Source: Goniomonas avonlea
Taxonomy: Eukaryota > Cryptophyceae > Goniomonadida > Goniomonadaceae
Length of the DNA: 12,049 nt
Direction of reading: 5' to 3'
Assembly (NCBI GenBank): GCA_003573635.1
Contig: QUTJ01031480.1
Coordinates: forward strand, 1-12,049
Of this stretch, positions 1 through 8,820 are shown one piece after another; the first letter of the stretch is position 1; every line of letters begins with the position of its first letter. The position numbers were made by a program, and so were the translations under genes. The notes beneath the pieces were generated by a model. It did not search any database and was not told where the DNA came from. It saw only the letters and a list, made by a program, of their open reading frames with translations.

Positions 1-2619
1 TGCGCAGGTTGGGGACCTGTTGGCGCCCCTGCTGCTGCTGCTGCTGCTGCTGCTCTTGCTCCTGCTGCTGTTGCTGTTGGAGCTGCTGCTGCTGCTGATG
101 CTGCTGCAACCGTTCGAGCTGCTTCTGGATCTGTGCCTCTCTGATTTGCTCGAGCTGCCACTGCTGCAACTCATCCCCGTCGTCTGCAAGGTCTCATCAG
201 CAACCGCACAAACTTCTTGAGACCGAGCCCAAACAATCGGTACATGTGAACACTGGCCAGAGAGTACAAGAGTTGGGTTTGTCGACGCAGCACGGCGGTG
301 TGTTGGTGTATCAGTGTGCGCGCGTTGAGTCTCGGTGCGTTTGCGTGTTGGTGCAAGTGCAGGCAGGGGTTCCGAGGGTGCGCATGTCTTTGTGCGTTTG
401 TGTGACGTTCGGTTCATGAGCGCACCTCTGTCCTTGCCGTCGCCACTAAGCAACGCCCAACCACCTGAGCGCGCGTACGCGAACCCAACCCTGGCGCGCG
501 TTTCCCCACTGGAGTCGTCCGCCGAGTTGGCGGTGGAATTGGAGGTGGAATTGGAGGTGGAGGTGGAGTTGGGGGCGGAAGCGGAGGTGGAGGTGGCATC
601 TGTGTCGGCTGGTGAGACGCTGCTCGGGGATCGCGGAGGAGGAGCAGCAGACGGGGCTGGAGAAGACCGGCGTTCACTGGTGGAGTCTTTGGATGGTGAC
701 GATGGCGCTTTTGGCGAGGCACGGTGTATTGGCACGGAGTCGTCTTGTTGCCCAGCAGCACGCTCCTCGGGCTGAATCGGAGGCGAGGTCCACGCCGCGG
801 TAGCAGCACTGGGACTCCTCGGGGGAGTGATTGCGTCGGTGGACGGCGGGGGCGTCAATCCGCGGAGTGCCATGAGTTCCTGGCGCACCCGTGGTGACAG
901 GTTGTTTGCTTGCGCCTCCTTGGTCCACGCGCGCAGCACCTGCAGGAAGGCACGTCAGAACAACAACGTGCGCGCCAGCCACATCTCGTTGTTTAGTGGG
1001 ACCAGAGTCGATGGAGGGAAGCTTGGCATGGCAAGTTGTGTGATGCGCCCCTCTGTGCCTTGCGTCATGTCATGCTCGGGAGGTCTGTGTCATGGACTTT
1101 CGTCTATCTCTTGCTCCTGGTATCTTCCTCTCTCCCTGCTTTTTCTTTCTCGCTCTCTCCTTCCTCCCTCACTCCCTCTCCTTCCTCTCCCCCCCACTCT
1201 CCGTTGCCCTCTCCCCGACTCCCTCTTCGCGCGCCCTCTCCCCCTCGCCATCCCTCCCCCTCGTCCCTCTCTCTCCCCCCCCTGCCGTCCCGTCTCCCTC
1301 CTCCGCTCTGTCGGTCGCTCAGGCTGCGAAAACAAAGCAATACACAACAGTCTGCGTACCGGACGAACCGCGCCGTTGGAGTCGTCATCGCCCCATGTCA
1401 TCGGCGACTTCACACCTACTTGCTCCGGAGAGAGTGGACTGGAAGGGAGATTCTGGACCTGGACTGGGGCAACCGACCGTGTTATGCGAGCGCGAAGGAC
1501 GGAGCCAGTGCGCCGCACTGCGAGCGTGACATGTGTGCTGTCGCCTTGCAACAGCGACAAAATATCTGGAATGGGCCAGCCGTCCACGTTCGTCGCATCA
1601 ACACCGCACACAACATCGCCCGGTCGAAAAAAGCCGCTGCGGCTAGCTGGCCCGCCGGGAGTCAGCCCAGATATCACGACGTCGCCACCCTGCCCAACAA
1701 CCAGGCCGATACCAAGACCAGAGAGCGGTCCGCTATCGGGTATGGCACCCTGCACCTGACTAGGAGTATGTACGTGGTCTGCAATATGTCGGATCGGCAG
1801 GGAGCTGTGGTTGGCAGCATCTTGGGACGAACGGGGCGGGTTGGGGGGTTGTGTGGGGCTTGCAGCCTCGTTTGGTGGATCCAGGCTCGATGTCGCGAAA
1901 CGGATCAAATCTTTAGTTCCACGAATAAAATGCTCTACCGGGGAGGCAGGTGAACGATCAGGTAACGGTTCTGTGGACCGGGAGCTCAATGCTGCTGAGC
2001 CAGAGTCACCAGCCCCCAAGACATTGCGCTGAAGCGTGACCTCATTAATAGTACCATTGTGTAAAATAGAAAGTGCAATCTCTGAACCAGAAGGTCCAGC
2101 TATCTGATGTGCGGCACGAGAAAGAGACCCCTGCGGGGAAACTCCGTCCACAGCAAGTAGTGAATCCCCGATCGAAATGGATCCGGAGCGCTGAGCGGCG
2201 CTGCCGGCAATAATATCATCGACAATCAGACCAGCGTCATCCTCCCGCAACTTAAGCCCAACTCCCGCTTTCAGACCAGCTGGCGAAGTGTCCTTCCCGC
2301 CATCTTCAGGGCGAGAGCGCAGAATAACAGGCGCTCGTGCCAGTACCGCATGGATGAGTTCGTCTTGCCTCATAAAGGTGAGGGAAAGAATACTGCCGGA
2401 AGGACCCAGGATCCGTGGAGCTGCACTTCGCAAACAGAATCCTGCCGGCTCATCATCAATCGCGACCAGGACGTCGCCAACCTCTATTTCTCCAAAGAGC
2501 GCAGCAGCACTTCCTTCAACAATCTCTCGGACAGTCAAACCGACGGCTTCCTCTTCAAGCCGAAGTCCAACCCCACTCATTTGACCACGTGGACATCGAA
2601 GGCCTCCCGCGGCCAACAT
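1..2619 (-). CDS. Triple-PDZ protein with Ser/Pro-rich linker and poly-Q tail (3' end beyond window)
   Basis: Proposed exons on the minus strand are 2619-1360, 939-465 and 183-<1. The introns are 1359-940 (GTACGC...TGCAG, phase 0) and 464-184 (GTGG...TGCAG, phase 1), and both phases agree. Residues 1-420 hold three PDZ domains at about 16-95, 118-200 and 300-385. Their carboxylate-binding loops read GVGLRL, GVGLKL and GLGIGL, and each has the VGDVL/IGDSL/PGDVV strand. Exon 2 is rich in Pro, Ser and Thr. Exon 3 has a charged helical stretch (QWQLEQIREAQIQKQLERLQ) and then poly-glutamine coded by CAG/CAA. PDZ domains bind C-terminal peptides, so a scaffold role is inferred. An in-frame stop lies upstream of ATG 2619; ATG 2580 is an alternative start. 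I do not recognise the specific gene. The PDZ exon is secure; the two downstream joins are less so. Confidence 0.75.
29..109 (-). repeat. CAG/CAA poly-glutamine tract
   Basis: On the plus strand this is a CTG repeat. The purest run is eight CTG units at 29-52, followed by interrupted units to about 109. Read on the minus strand in the frame of the PDZ gene it codes glutamine with a few Glu, Leu and His interruptions. The CAG/CAA mixture suggests selection on the protein as well as slippage. Confidence 0.85.
534..594 (-). repeat. GGTGGA-type repeat coding a Ser/Thr/Asn-rich stretch
   Basis: The plus strand repeats GGAGGTGGAATT-like units. In the chosen minus-strand frame they read as Thr-Ser and Asn-Ser-Thr repeats inside the linker exon 939-465. 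Another minus frame gives a poly-proline reading, but only the Ser/Thr frame joins in phase to both neighbouring exons. Confidence 0.6.
1108..1318 (-). repeat. Intronic GA-rich (purine) tract
   Basis: About 200 bases are nearly pure pyrimidine on the plus strand, so purine-rich (GAG, GGAG, GGGA) on the transcribed sense strand. The tract lies inside the 420-nt intron 1359-940 of the PDZ gene. Translating it extends the first PDZ exon by an Arg/Gly/Glu-rich low-complexity tail ending at 1090. I treat that as intron read-through. Confidence 0.75.
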
Positions 2620-2817
2620 GTCGGTAGGCCCCAGAGTCTCGCGAGAGCGACCGTGCTGCTCTCAGAGCGATGCTTGGTTTCGAGGAACTGCCTTCAGAAT
2701 TCTATCCAGACTTATGAACTTTCCAACCGTAGATTGGGTGATCAAATTGTACAATAATATTTCGAATATAAATAGCCGCTCAACAGAAAATTCCGAGAAA
2801 AAATAAAAAATGGTGGC
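2620..2817. promoter_or_regulatory. Divergent promoter region between the PDZ and FkbM genes, with a TATA-like box
   Basis: These 198 bp separate the two divergent start codons and hold no convincing ORF. TATAAATA at 2767-2774 on the plus strand lies 44 bp before the FkbM ATG at 2818. That is about right for a start site near 2797 and a short leader. An ATG at 2811 opens a three-codon frame (ATG GTG GCA TGA) that overlaps the proposed start and could act as a minimal upstream ORF. Confidence 0.4.
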
Positions 2818-4678
2818 ATGAGGTGTCTTGGTTCCATCCTTGCAGTGCTCATTCTGCTGAGTGTGGATGCAGCAACGCACAAACCTTTTCTGGAGGCAGG
2901 TCAGTGTCGTGTTTCCTGATTTTTCTCAACACTTGTTGCAGATTTTCTGCTTGCGTCGGAGATTGAGTCCAAAGTGATCCGAGCTTGTGTTCGCCCAGGA
3001 GACACTGTGTTCGATGCTGGCGCAAATATTGGTGACTGGATGCGAGAGGTAATTCTGCATTGCAAGTAGGTGGCAACGCGTACGATCTTTGAATTGACTT
3101 GAATCAGGCCGTCGCTGTCACGTTTGCATGCCTTCGAGCCGGTGCCTGAAACTTTCCAGGCGCTGTCAACCGCTTTCTCTGGTCAAGATAATTTGAAACT
3201 TAATCAACTTGCACTGTGGGAAGAGATAACCATGAAAGATTTTTTTGTTTTTGAAGATGGTTCGAGGTTCAGTGGCTTCCACAACCGCAGCAATTTCGCA
3301 ATTGATCATTTCCGGCGGAGACACATTCAGGTGGAGATACCCTGTTGATTTCTGTTTTGACACAGTTCACACACGAATTTCAGGTCAGGACGACGACACT
3401 TTCCCACTACTGCCGTCAAGCGCACGTGACCGAGGTGCGAGTCGTGGCCAAGGTCACATTCCACGCGAGCGTGAACGAATCGAGCAGATTCGGTTCCTGA
3501 AGCTGGATGTTGAGGGTGCTGAGCTTGCTGTTCTCTGGGGTGCAGAGGGACTCTTGGTCCAGCATAAAATTGATTTTATCCAGTTTGAGTACGGAGGTAG
3601 GTCCCGTGATGCAACTGGGCTCTTCTGTTGTTGACTGTTGACAGGCACTTACCTCGACTCGGGCAGCACTCTCGAAGAAACGTTTGGGCTCCTAAGTGGC
3701 AACGGCTACGTAATGTTTAAGCTTGTGGGATCTGACCAGCTGCTTCTGATTCGTCGTTGGTATTCATCTCTTGAGGTACCGTCTTAAGCGTTCGAAATAA
3801 CAAACAAGAGCCATGTCCCACCAGGATTGGACCTGGAACACGTTTCTCGCCGTAAAACCGGAACTCGTGCCGAATATCCCTGCAGCATCTGCTCGCCATG
3901 CTCCCCCGTATGGATCGATGGCTGATGCAGCCGCGGCTACCATTGTTGTCGCAGGTGCGGATTTCGCGCACACGTGTGTGTGTGTCTGAGAGAGAGAGAG
4001 AAAGAGAGAGATAGAGAGAGAGAGAGGGGGAACAGGAGAGAGAGGGGGGAGGGGCGGAGAGAGAGAGCGCGAGAGACAGAGTGAGAGGAGAGAGATGGTG
4101 GGTGTAGTAGTCGCAGGTTTCCCTTTCCTTTGAGGTTTACTCTTTTGTGCAGTGGTGGAGCCTCGTCAAGGCGCGACGATGATTTCCCTCTCCAGCTTTG
4201 CGGCTATCAAAGATACTCGGGCGAATGTCTCCTGGACACCGATACGCATTTCACTCGCCGACTCTGAAGAACGTCAGTCACGCTGCTCACACCAAGATAT
4301 CGTTGAAATTGTTTGCAGGGGCGACCAAAGCGGCGGCGGTTCTTGATGGGAATTTGGTTCTGCAGGGTCATCTGCGACACTTGTCTGAGGCTGGTGATCC
4401 AGATTTCGATCCACAAACGGAGTTCGGGACAATGCGGCAGGGACCGCGGGGCAACACCGAGTACGTTTTTCAGGTGCGCGCGACGCGCTGTGCCTGGCTT
4501 TCTGTTGTCTTGGATTTCTTTGTGCTTCTCGGCCAATGCATTGCAGGTGGGTGTGGCCCCAGGGCGGCACGTCGTGTTTGTGGACGTCTTCGGATCTGAC
4601 TTTTCCGGTGATGTTCATCTCGCACGGTCGGAGGAGATTGCTTTTGAGATTCTACCGTTCCCTGGATGGCGTGGTTGA
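2818..4678 (+). CDS. Secretory-pathway FkbM-family methyltransferase with novel C-terminal domain
   Basis: There are ten exons: 2818-2899, 2942-3065, 3108-3330, 3384-3434, 3488-3596, 3645-3775, 3825-3954, 4153-4272, 4319-4473 and 4547-4678. They join in phase to a 418-residue protein, and every intron is GT-AG. Residues 1-19 are a hydrophobic signal peptide (MRCLGSILAVLILLSV). FkbM marks are the SAM-binding motif VFDAGANIGDW (50-60), HAFEPVPETF (76-85), LKLDVEGAEL (164-173) and FIQFEYGG (190-197). The methyltransferase fold ends near residue 257. The remaining 160 residues look beta-rich (for example PGRHVVFVDVFGSD) and match nothing I know. FkbM enzymes are O-methyltransferases, often acting on sugars or lipids. 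With a signal peptide, a glycan substrate in the ER or Golgi is plausible but inferred. Confidence 0.85.
3973..4095 (+). repeat. Intronic GT then GA microsatellite
   Basis: A short GT run (about 3974-3984) is followed by an impure GA tract to about 4095. It lies in the 198-nt intron 3955-4152 of the FkbM gene, the only intron of that gene longer than 73 nt. The sense strand is the purine strand. Confidence 0.9.
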
Positions 4679-4800
4679 CACAGCCTTCTCACTCAAGATC
4701 ATCGTATTTCCTCTTGTCTCTTCCTCGATCTCTGGAGGGAATTTCATTGTTGGAGTACGAGAGCTGACTTAACACACATTTCGTATAAAATGCGAATCAG
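4679..4800. other. Short convergent intergenic spacer
   Basis: These 122 bp lie between the FkbM and Tim17-like stop codons and must hold both 3' ends. I see no ORF, repeat or clear terminator. A TATAAAATG string near 4784 is probably chance or 3'-processing sequence, since it points into the end of a convergent gene. Confidence 0.5.
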
Positions 4801-5250
4801 TCAAAAGGGTTTCCCAAACATAGCAGACAATGCTCCTGCAATACCACCATAGACAGCAAATGCGAGAGCAGTTCTTTGCGACGCTTGCCATGGAATTTGG
4901 TGAGGAGGAACGAATGGAATCCCTAAAACACCGTAGTTGACCCCAATCGATCCAATGATACCACCCGCCAAAACATTGTGAAAAGAAGTTCTTCGACCTG
5001 GAAAAACATCTCAGCTCTGAAAAAGCTCTGAAAGGAAGAACTCGCGTGGCTTACCGCTTATCGCCTCCATCGGGCAAACCATTGCGTGGTAAACGTACGA
5101 GCCACCCGCATACAGCGCAAATTGTCTGGGGATATTAGAGCGTATCCCCTGTGAAACATCAAGTCCAGTCAACACGCCACCCATTATAGCGGAAGGAATA
5201 ATTGGCGCCGTCAGGCAACGTGGATCCATCCCGGTCCTGGCCAAAGCCAT
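4801..5250 (-). CDS. Tim17/22/23-like (PRAT family) small membrane protein
   Basis: Two exons, 5250-5055 and 4997-4801, are joined across a 57-nt intron (GTAAGC...TTCCAG, phase 1) and give 130 residues. Four hydrophobic, glycine-rich segments are visible: IIPSAIMGGVLTGL, QFALYAGGSYVYHAMV, FHNVLAGGIIGSIGVNYGVL and RTALAFAVYGGIAGALSAMF. The pattern CPMEAISGRR followed by HNVLAGGIIGSIG resembles the PRAT signature, and the last segment resembles complex I subunit B14.7 (NDUFA11). The canonical Arg/Asp/Gly spacing is not exact. Family members act in mitochondrial protein import, in complex I, or as plastid envelope channels. Which subfamily this belongs to cannot be told here. The gene model is solid; the family call is tentative. 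Confidence 0.65.
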
Positions 5251-5322
5251 TCTTTTGTGCTAACGACGTTGAAACGTGAAATTAACGTGACTCTCGGGTC
5301 GTCCTCATATACCCGTGAACAA
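5251..5322. promoter_or_regulatory. 72-bp divergent promoter
   Basis: Only 72 bp separate the ATG of the Tim17-like gene (minus, 5250) from the ATG of the ankyrin gene (plus, 5323). Both promoters, or a shared one, must lie here or inside the flanking coding sequence. No clear TATA box is visible. Confidence 0.5.
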
Positions 5323-5998
5323 ATGGTGTCGTGGCCGCTGAGGTGGTGCCTGTGGCTTGCGTGCGTTGCGCTATTTGCTTCTGGTGACCTCGGCGGAGGA
5401 CCACTGCATGAAGTGAGCTTTGCTTGTGTATTTTCCCTGGCTGACGAATTGTTAGGCTGCAGAGAAAGGTGATCCACAGCTAATGTGGACTCAACTTTTC
5501 AAGGGGGGAAAGGTCAACAGCCTCGACGCGTTGTATCGGACGCCATTACATGTTGTTGCTTCATCAAGCACTACCACCGGTGACCTGTCAGACATGCTGA
5601 TTATGTATGGATCGGACACAGAAGCGAGAGACAACGAGGACAAGACCCCTCTGCACTGGGCGGGTGAGTCCACGTTTCACAGTCGAACAACCGTAATGCT
5701 GTGTGCAGCCATGTATGGGAACGTTGGGGTGGCAACATCCTTGTTGAACAAAGGGGCGGATATCAACGCTCAGGATTCTCATGGTTGGTCAGCCATTCAT
5801 TTTGCAGCTTCTGAGGGGCACGAACCCATGGTTCGTCTGCTTGTCCAAAGAATGTGCAACGTTGAACTTAGAACTTCCAAAGGGACCCTTGCGGTCGATA
5901 TGGCAGCCCAGGCTGAGCATGGCGCTCTGGCCTCCTGGCTTGCGTCGCAAGGAACCGCGGTACCCCGCCCCCGCAAACCGATGGTCCCACAGGAGTAA
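5323..5998 (+). CDS. Ankyrin-repeat protein with N-terminal signal peptide
   Basis: Three exons, 5323-5412, 5456-5663 and 5709-5998, have introns of 43 and 45 nt (phases 0 and 1) and give 195 residues. Residues 1-21 form a signal peptide or anchor (WCLWLACVALFASG). Ankyrin units follow: TPLHVVASSS..., KTPLHWAAMYGNVGVATSLL, GADINAQDSHGWSAIHFAAS and a weaker final unit ending ALASWLASQG. The TPLHWAA motif is restored only when the 45-nt intron is removed, which supports that splice. Ankyrin repeats bind protein partners and are usually cytosolic, so the leader is unusual. The C-terminus (PRPRKPMVPQE) shows no HDEL/KDEL-type retention signal. Function unknown. Confidence 0.85.
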
Positions 5999-6020
5999 TA
6001 CATGAAAGAACTGAGTGAAC

Positions 6021-7064
6021 TTAATATTCTGCTGTATTTGGTTGTGGGGTAGGAGGACCTGTGTGGGCCTCGAGCTCTGCGGCCAACCTCTCCACTGTCC
6101 AGGGTACACATCGCTGCCCCCGAACTCTGCCTATGTTGGCCACAGCAGCTGTTGCTTGAGCTTCGTCGTAAACACACAGCATTTCTTCTGAGCCAGGCAA
6201 AACCGATGGGATAAGTTCATCTGCGTGGTTGCGGGAGAGAACCACCAGCACCCACTGCCGCGGCACACCTCGGTGCTTTCCACTAGAGTCACGACGTAAA
6301 GCAGCATTATCCTTAAGTCTTGGGTCACGTCCACCTTTTGCTTCGACTGGGGGAGGGGTGCGTGCTCCTAGTCTCTCGTGTGCGGCGTCTATGAACTCAG
6401 ATTGGGAGGCCACCATTTTCTGGAAGGTCGATATTAAAGCCGTGGCAGCCCTGCCCCCTGCATCAGGCTCAAGACACCGCAGCATGTACGCAACACTCTC
6501 AGCTGTAGATAGACAGTGTGGTCTCGGCTCACGTCGAAATTTGTACCCGCTCTCGCCACCCGAAGCAAAGCGAACTCGGGTGACGGCACCAGACGAAACG
6601 AGTGACTGCAAGAATGGGTTTCGGTGCCACAGTTGTCGAGCCTTTCTCCAAGTTCCATCCAAGACCAACAAGCTCCTTGGGGTATCACAGGAGGGAAGGG
6701 ATTCCAGATCGACAGCCTCTTTGCCTGGCCAAGCGAGCAATCCATTACCTTGCTCCATGAGCTGATCCAACTCTTCAAACATCCCGGGAGAATACTCAGC
6801 GGACACATGGAGCACACAATTAGTCAAACTTAAACGAACGAGAGGAGCTGAGCCAATAACTTGTTTCCTTGCTTCACTCGGAGCTTGCAATAAGATGACA
6901 CGTGTGCTGGTTTCGACTGCCCCACTCGGAAGAGCAGCACATACACAGACACGCGCAGGTCGACGACACACCATACACATCGCCCGTTTCACGCGCCTTT
7001 CATGCTGGTTTCCTGTCGTGTCTTGGTGCTCAGCATGCTCAGTGCCAGCAGCCACCGCCGCCAT
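6021..7064 (-). CDS. DTW-domain tRNA-uridine aminocarboxypropyltransferase
   Basis: A single exon codes 347 residues from ATG 7064. The DTW marks are clear: a Cys cluster CMVCRRPARVCVC (Cys 30, 33, 40, 42), the family signature LDGTWRKAR (about 135-143), and RREPRPHCLSTAE (177-189). This family (bacterial TapT/YfiP, animal DTWD1/2) moves the 3-amino-3-carboxypropyl group of SAM to a uridine in tRNA, giving acp3U. Residues about 270-335 are an extra C-terminal module (WVLVVLSRN...VPWTVERLAAEL) that I do not recognise. There is no intron, unlike every other gene here. The stop lies 22 bp from the convergent ankyrin stop. The acceptor uridine and subcellular location cannot be told. Confidence 0.88.
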   Translation of the reverse strand: MAAVAAGTEHAEHQDTTGNQHERRVKRAMCMVCRRPARVCVCAALPSGAVETSTRVILLQAPSEARKQVIGSAPLVRLSLTNCVLHVSAEYSPGMFEELDQLMEQGNGLLAWPGKEAVDLESLPSCDTPRSLLVLDGTWRKARQLWHRNPFLQSLVSSGAVTRVRFASGGESGYKFRREPRPHCLSTAESVAYMLRCLEPDAGGRAATALISTFQKMVASQSEFIDAAHERLGARTPPPVEAKGGRDPRLKDNAALRRDSSGKHRGVPRQWVLVVLSRNHADELIPSVLPGSEEMLCVYDEAQATAAVANIGRVRGQRCVPWTVERLAAELEAHTGPPTPQPNTAEY

Positions 7065-7140
7065 CACGATTCACGATGCACGATTAACGAACGACTTCCT
7101 CTATCGTGAAGCTAGCGTTCTGAGGCTTTTCCGTTGTTGC

Positions 7141-7322
7141 ATACCAGCCTGGTATGAATACCAGCCGGGCGGCTGGTACGGGCACGTTCTGTAGTCTTTG
7201 AATACAGAAAGGTGAATAGAAAAGAAAAGGCGCCAAAAAGGCGAAAAGGGGGGAACAAAAGTATAATCAACGCGGGTTCGCCGTACCAGCCAAATAAAAC
7301 CAGCCGCTGGTTTTGATACCAG
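7141..7322. repeat. Nested inverted-repeat element, MITE-like candidate
   Basis: Three short palindromes share an ACCAG/CTGGT core: ATACCAGCCTGGTAT (7141-7155), TACCAGCCGGGCGGCTGGTA (7159-7178) and AAAACCAGCCGCTGGTTTT (7296-7314). A longer pair, GGCTGGTACGG (7171-7181) with CCGTACCAGCC (7281-7291), forms perfect 11-bp inverted arms. CTGGTAT (7149-7155) also pairs with ATACCAG (7316-7322). The arms enclose about 100 bp of purine-rich DNA. I see no clear target-site duplication, so mobility is only inferred. Confidence 0.5.
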
Positions 7323-7337
7323 ATACAGGAAGGAGGC

Positions 7338-7364
7338 ACTAGTACATACTACGAGCATACTAGT
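7338..7364. repeat. Small inverted repeat ACTAGTA...TACTAGT
   Basis: Perfect 7-bp arms (7338-7344 and 7358-7364) enclose 13 nt, just outside the larger inverted-repeat element. It may be a hairpin, a protein-binding site or chance. Confidence 0.35.
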
Positions 7365-7725
7365 CTACCGTGCTCCCCTGCTCCTTGAAGAAAACCTTCT
7401 AGTTTGGTCTCCGCTGAACTATGTGGAATCTGTGGAACCTTGGCTTGATAGACAACCAATCAATTAGAGCCCTGAACAGAAGACCATCTGAAGTTGGTAA
7501 TCTAAATCTACGCACGGTCGAACGTGTACTTGGAAACGTTTCTTTGTGTGAGTACAACCTTGTCCAGTATTAATTAACAAAAAATATTAAAAATCCCAGA
7601 TAGACTTGTAATCTTACTCTCCTTTAGAGTTGTATCGATTTCGATTTTTTCAATCTTTCTGGATTCTTAGTCATTTCTTACGATTCTATTTGGTAAAATA
7701 CTGCACTTGAACAACATTTATCATG

Positions 7726-8759
7726 TCACAAAGTGTGCAGCACAGGCGGCGGCGGACCGGCCGCGCTGCGCTTGGCGTTGTTCCCGGGAGCGACAAGATC
7801 CTTCTGGAACGTTCCTTCATACTTATTTCCGTCGGCCCAGATGAGCTTGCCCCAGCCATCTTTCGCACCGTCAACCCACTGGCCTCTGTATACGTCACCA
7901 TTTCCGTACCTGCATCTGATTGTTACAAATCTTGCTTGTGGCGAAACTATCCTTCATTTGTGGTGTGATATTTGCGCGGGAGATCCAAATGATAGAATTA
8001 AAACACGCAATGCCGTGCTCTGCAAGGGAAATTCAGGTGGCATCCAGGGTTGTGTTGTGTGATTGTATGGTGATCGTGATGGTGATCGAGGCGTGGCGTG
8101 ATTGTGATAGTGAGCTCCCCACGATCTATGAGTGCCACGTGATCGAATGTGAAGAGATCGAAGGGACGCAGGAGTGAACGTACGTGCAGAGACCATGCCC
8201 TTCGCGCTGCCCGTTGATCCACTCTCCGTCGTAGCGCTCGCCGTCTCGTAGCGTCTCTTTGCCATTACCGTGCATCCTATCGGCCACCCACTCACCGTCA
8301 TACTCGTAATCAAGGGTGCCATTTCGGAATAACGTGAGTATGCCGTGCCCCTGCGCGTTTGAGGTAAGACGCGACGAGGCTCATACTTGAGAAGATTCCT
8401 ACGGAGGGTTGCAACTCCAGACAGTGGTTGCAGACAGACAGAAACAGGCAGAGACAGACAAACACACAGTCAGGCAAGCAGGTGCAGTCAGAAAATACAA
8501 ACAGACAAACAGCAGATGAGGCAGACAGCACGTTCCCGTGCCCTCACACAAGTGGTTGTTCCAGACAGACAAACCGACAAAACAGGGAGACGGAAAGCAA
8601 CCAGCCAGCCAGTCAAACGGACGACAGACACACCTCCCGCATGTCGTTGGCAAAGCTGCCGACGTAAACACTGGTGTCTGCGTATGTGCACGTTCCCGTG
8701 CCCTCACGCAAGTGGTTATTCCAGTCCCCCTGGCAAAAAGCATTGTGAGACGGACGGAT

Positions 8760-8820
<61 letters not shown>

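Larger units (their letters stand above)
7065..7725. other. Gene-free interval with inverted-repeat element
   Basis: These 661 bp upstream of the DTW gene and downstream of the MORN gene show no ORF with protein-like composition. The left part carries the nested inverted repeats listed separately. The right part (about 7400-7725) is AT-rich with T-runs and probably includes the 3' UTR of the MORN gene. No tRNA or other RNA gene could be supported. Confidence 0.55.

Noticed and set aside
20-220. Plus-strand poly-leucine ORF
   Set aside because: It is the antisense reading of the CAG/CAA glutamine tract, which fits a phase-consistent minus-strand exon.
414-809. Minus-strand proline-rich ORF (poly-P)
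   Set aside because: It overlaps the frame that runs on from the PDZ gene through matching splice phases. The poly-P arises from the GGTGGA repeat in a wrong frame.
1090-1359. Arg/Gly/Glu-rich tail of the PDZ first exon as real protein
   Set aside because: It is a translated GA tract. A good donor (GTACGC) at 1359 and an in-phase acceptor at 940 give a more protein-like continuation.
335-1953. Several plus-strand ORFs of 145-310 residues across 335-1953
   Set aside because: They are low-complexity readings of the pyrimidine tract and antisense shadows of the PDZ gene, with no domain signal.
3245-3634. Unspliced 129-residue FkbM fragment
   Set aside because: It reads through three introns. 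Removing 3331-3383 and 3435-3487 restores the family pattern (VRTTTLSHYC then TEIRFLKLDVEG).
5483-5998. Ankyrin protein starting at 5483 without introns
   Set aside because: It is the retained-intron reading. It lacks the leader and breaks the TPLHWAA motif.
7505-7545. Possible tRNA (GGTCGAACG resembling a B box)
   Set aside because: No cloverleaf, A box or acceptor stem can be drawn around it.
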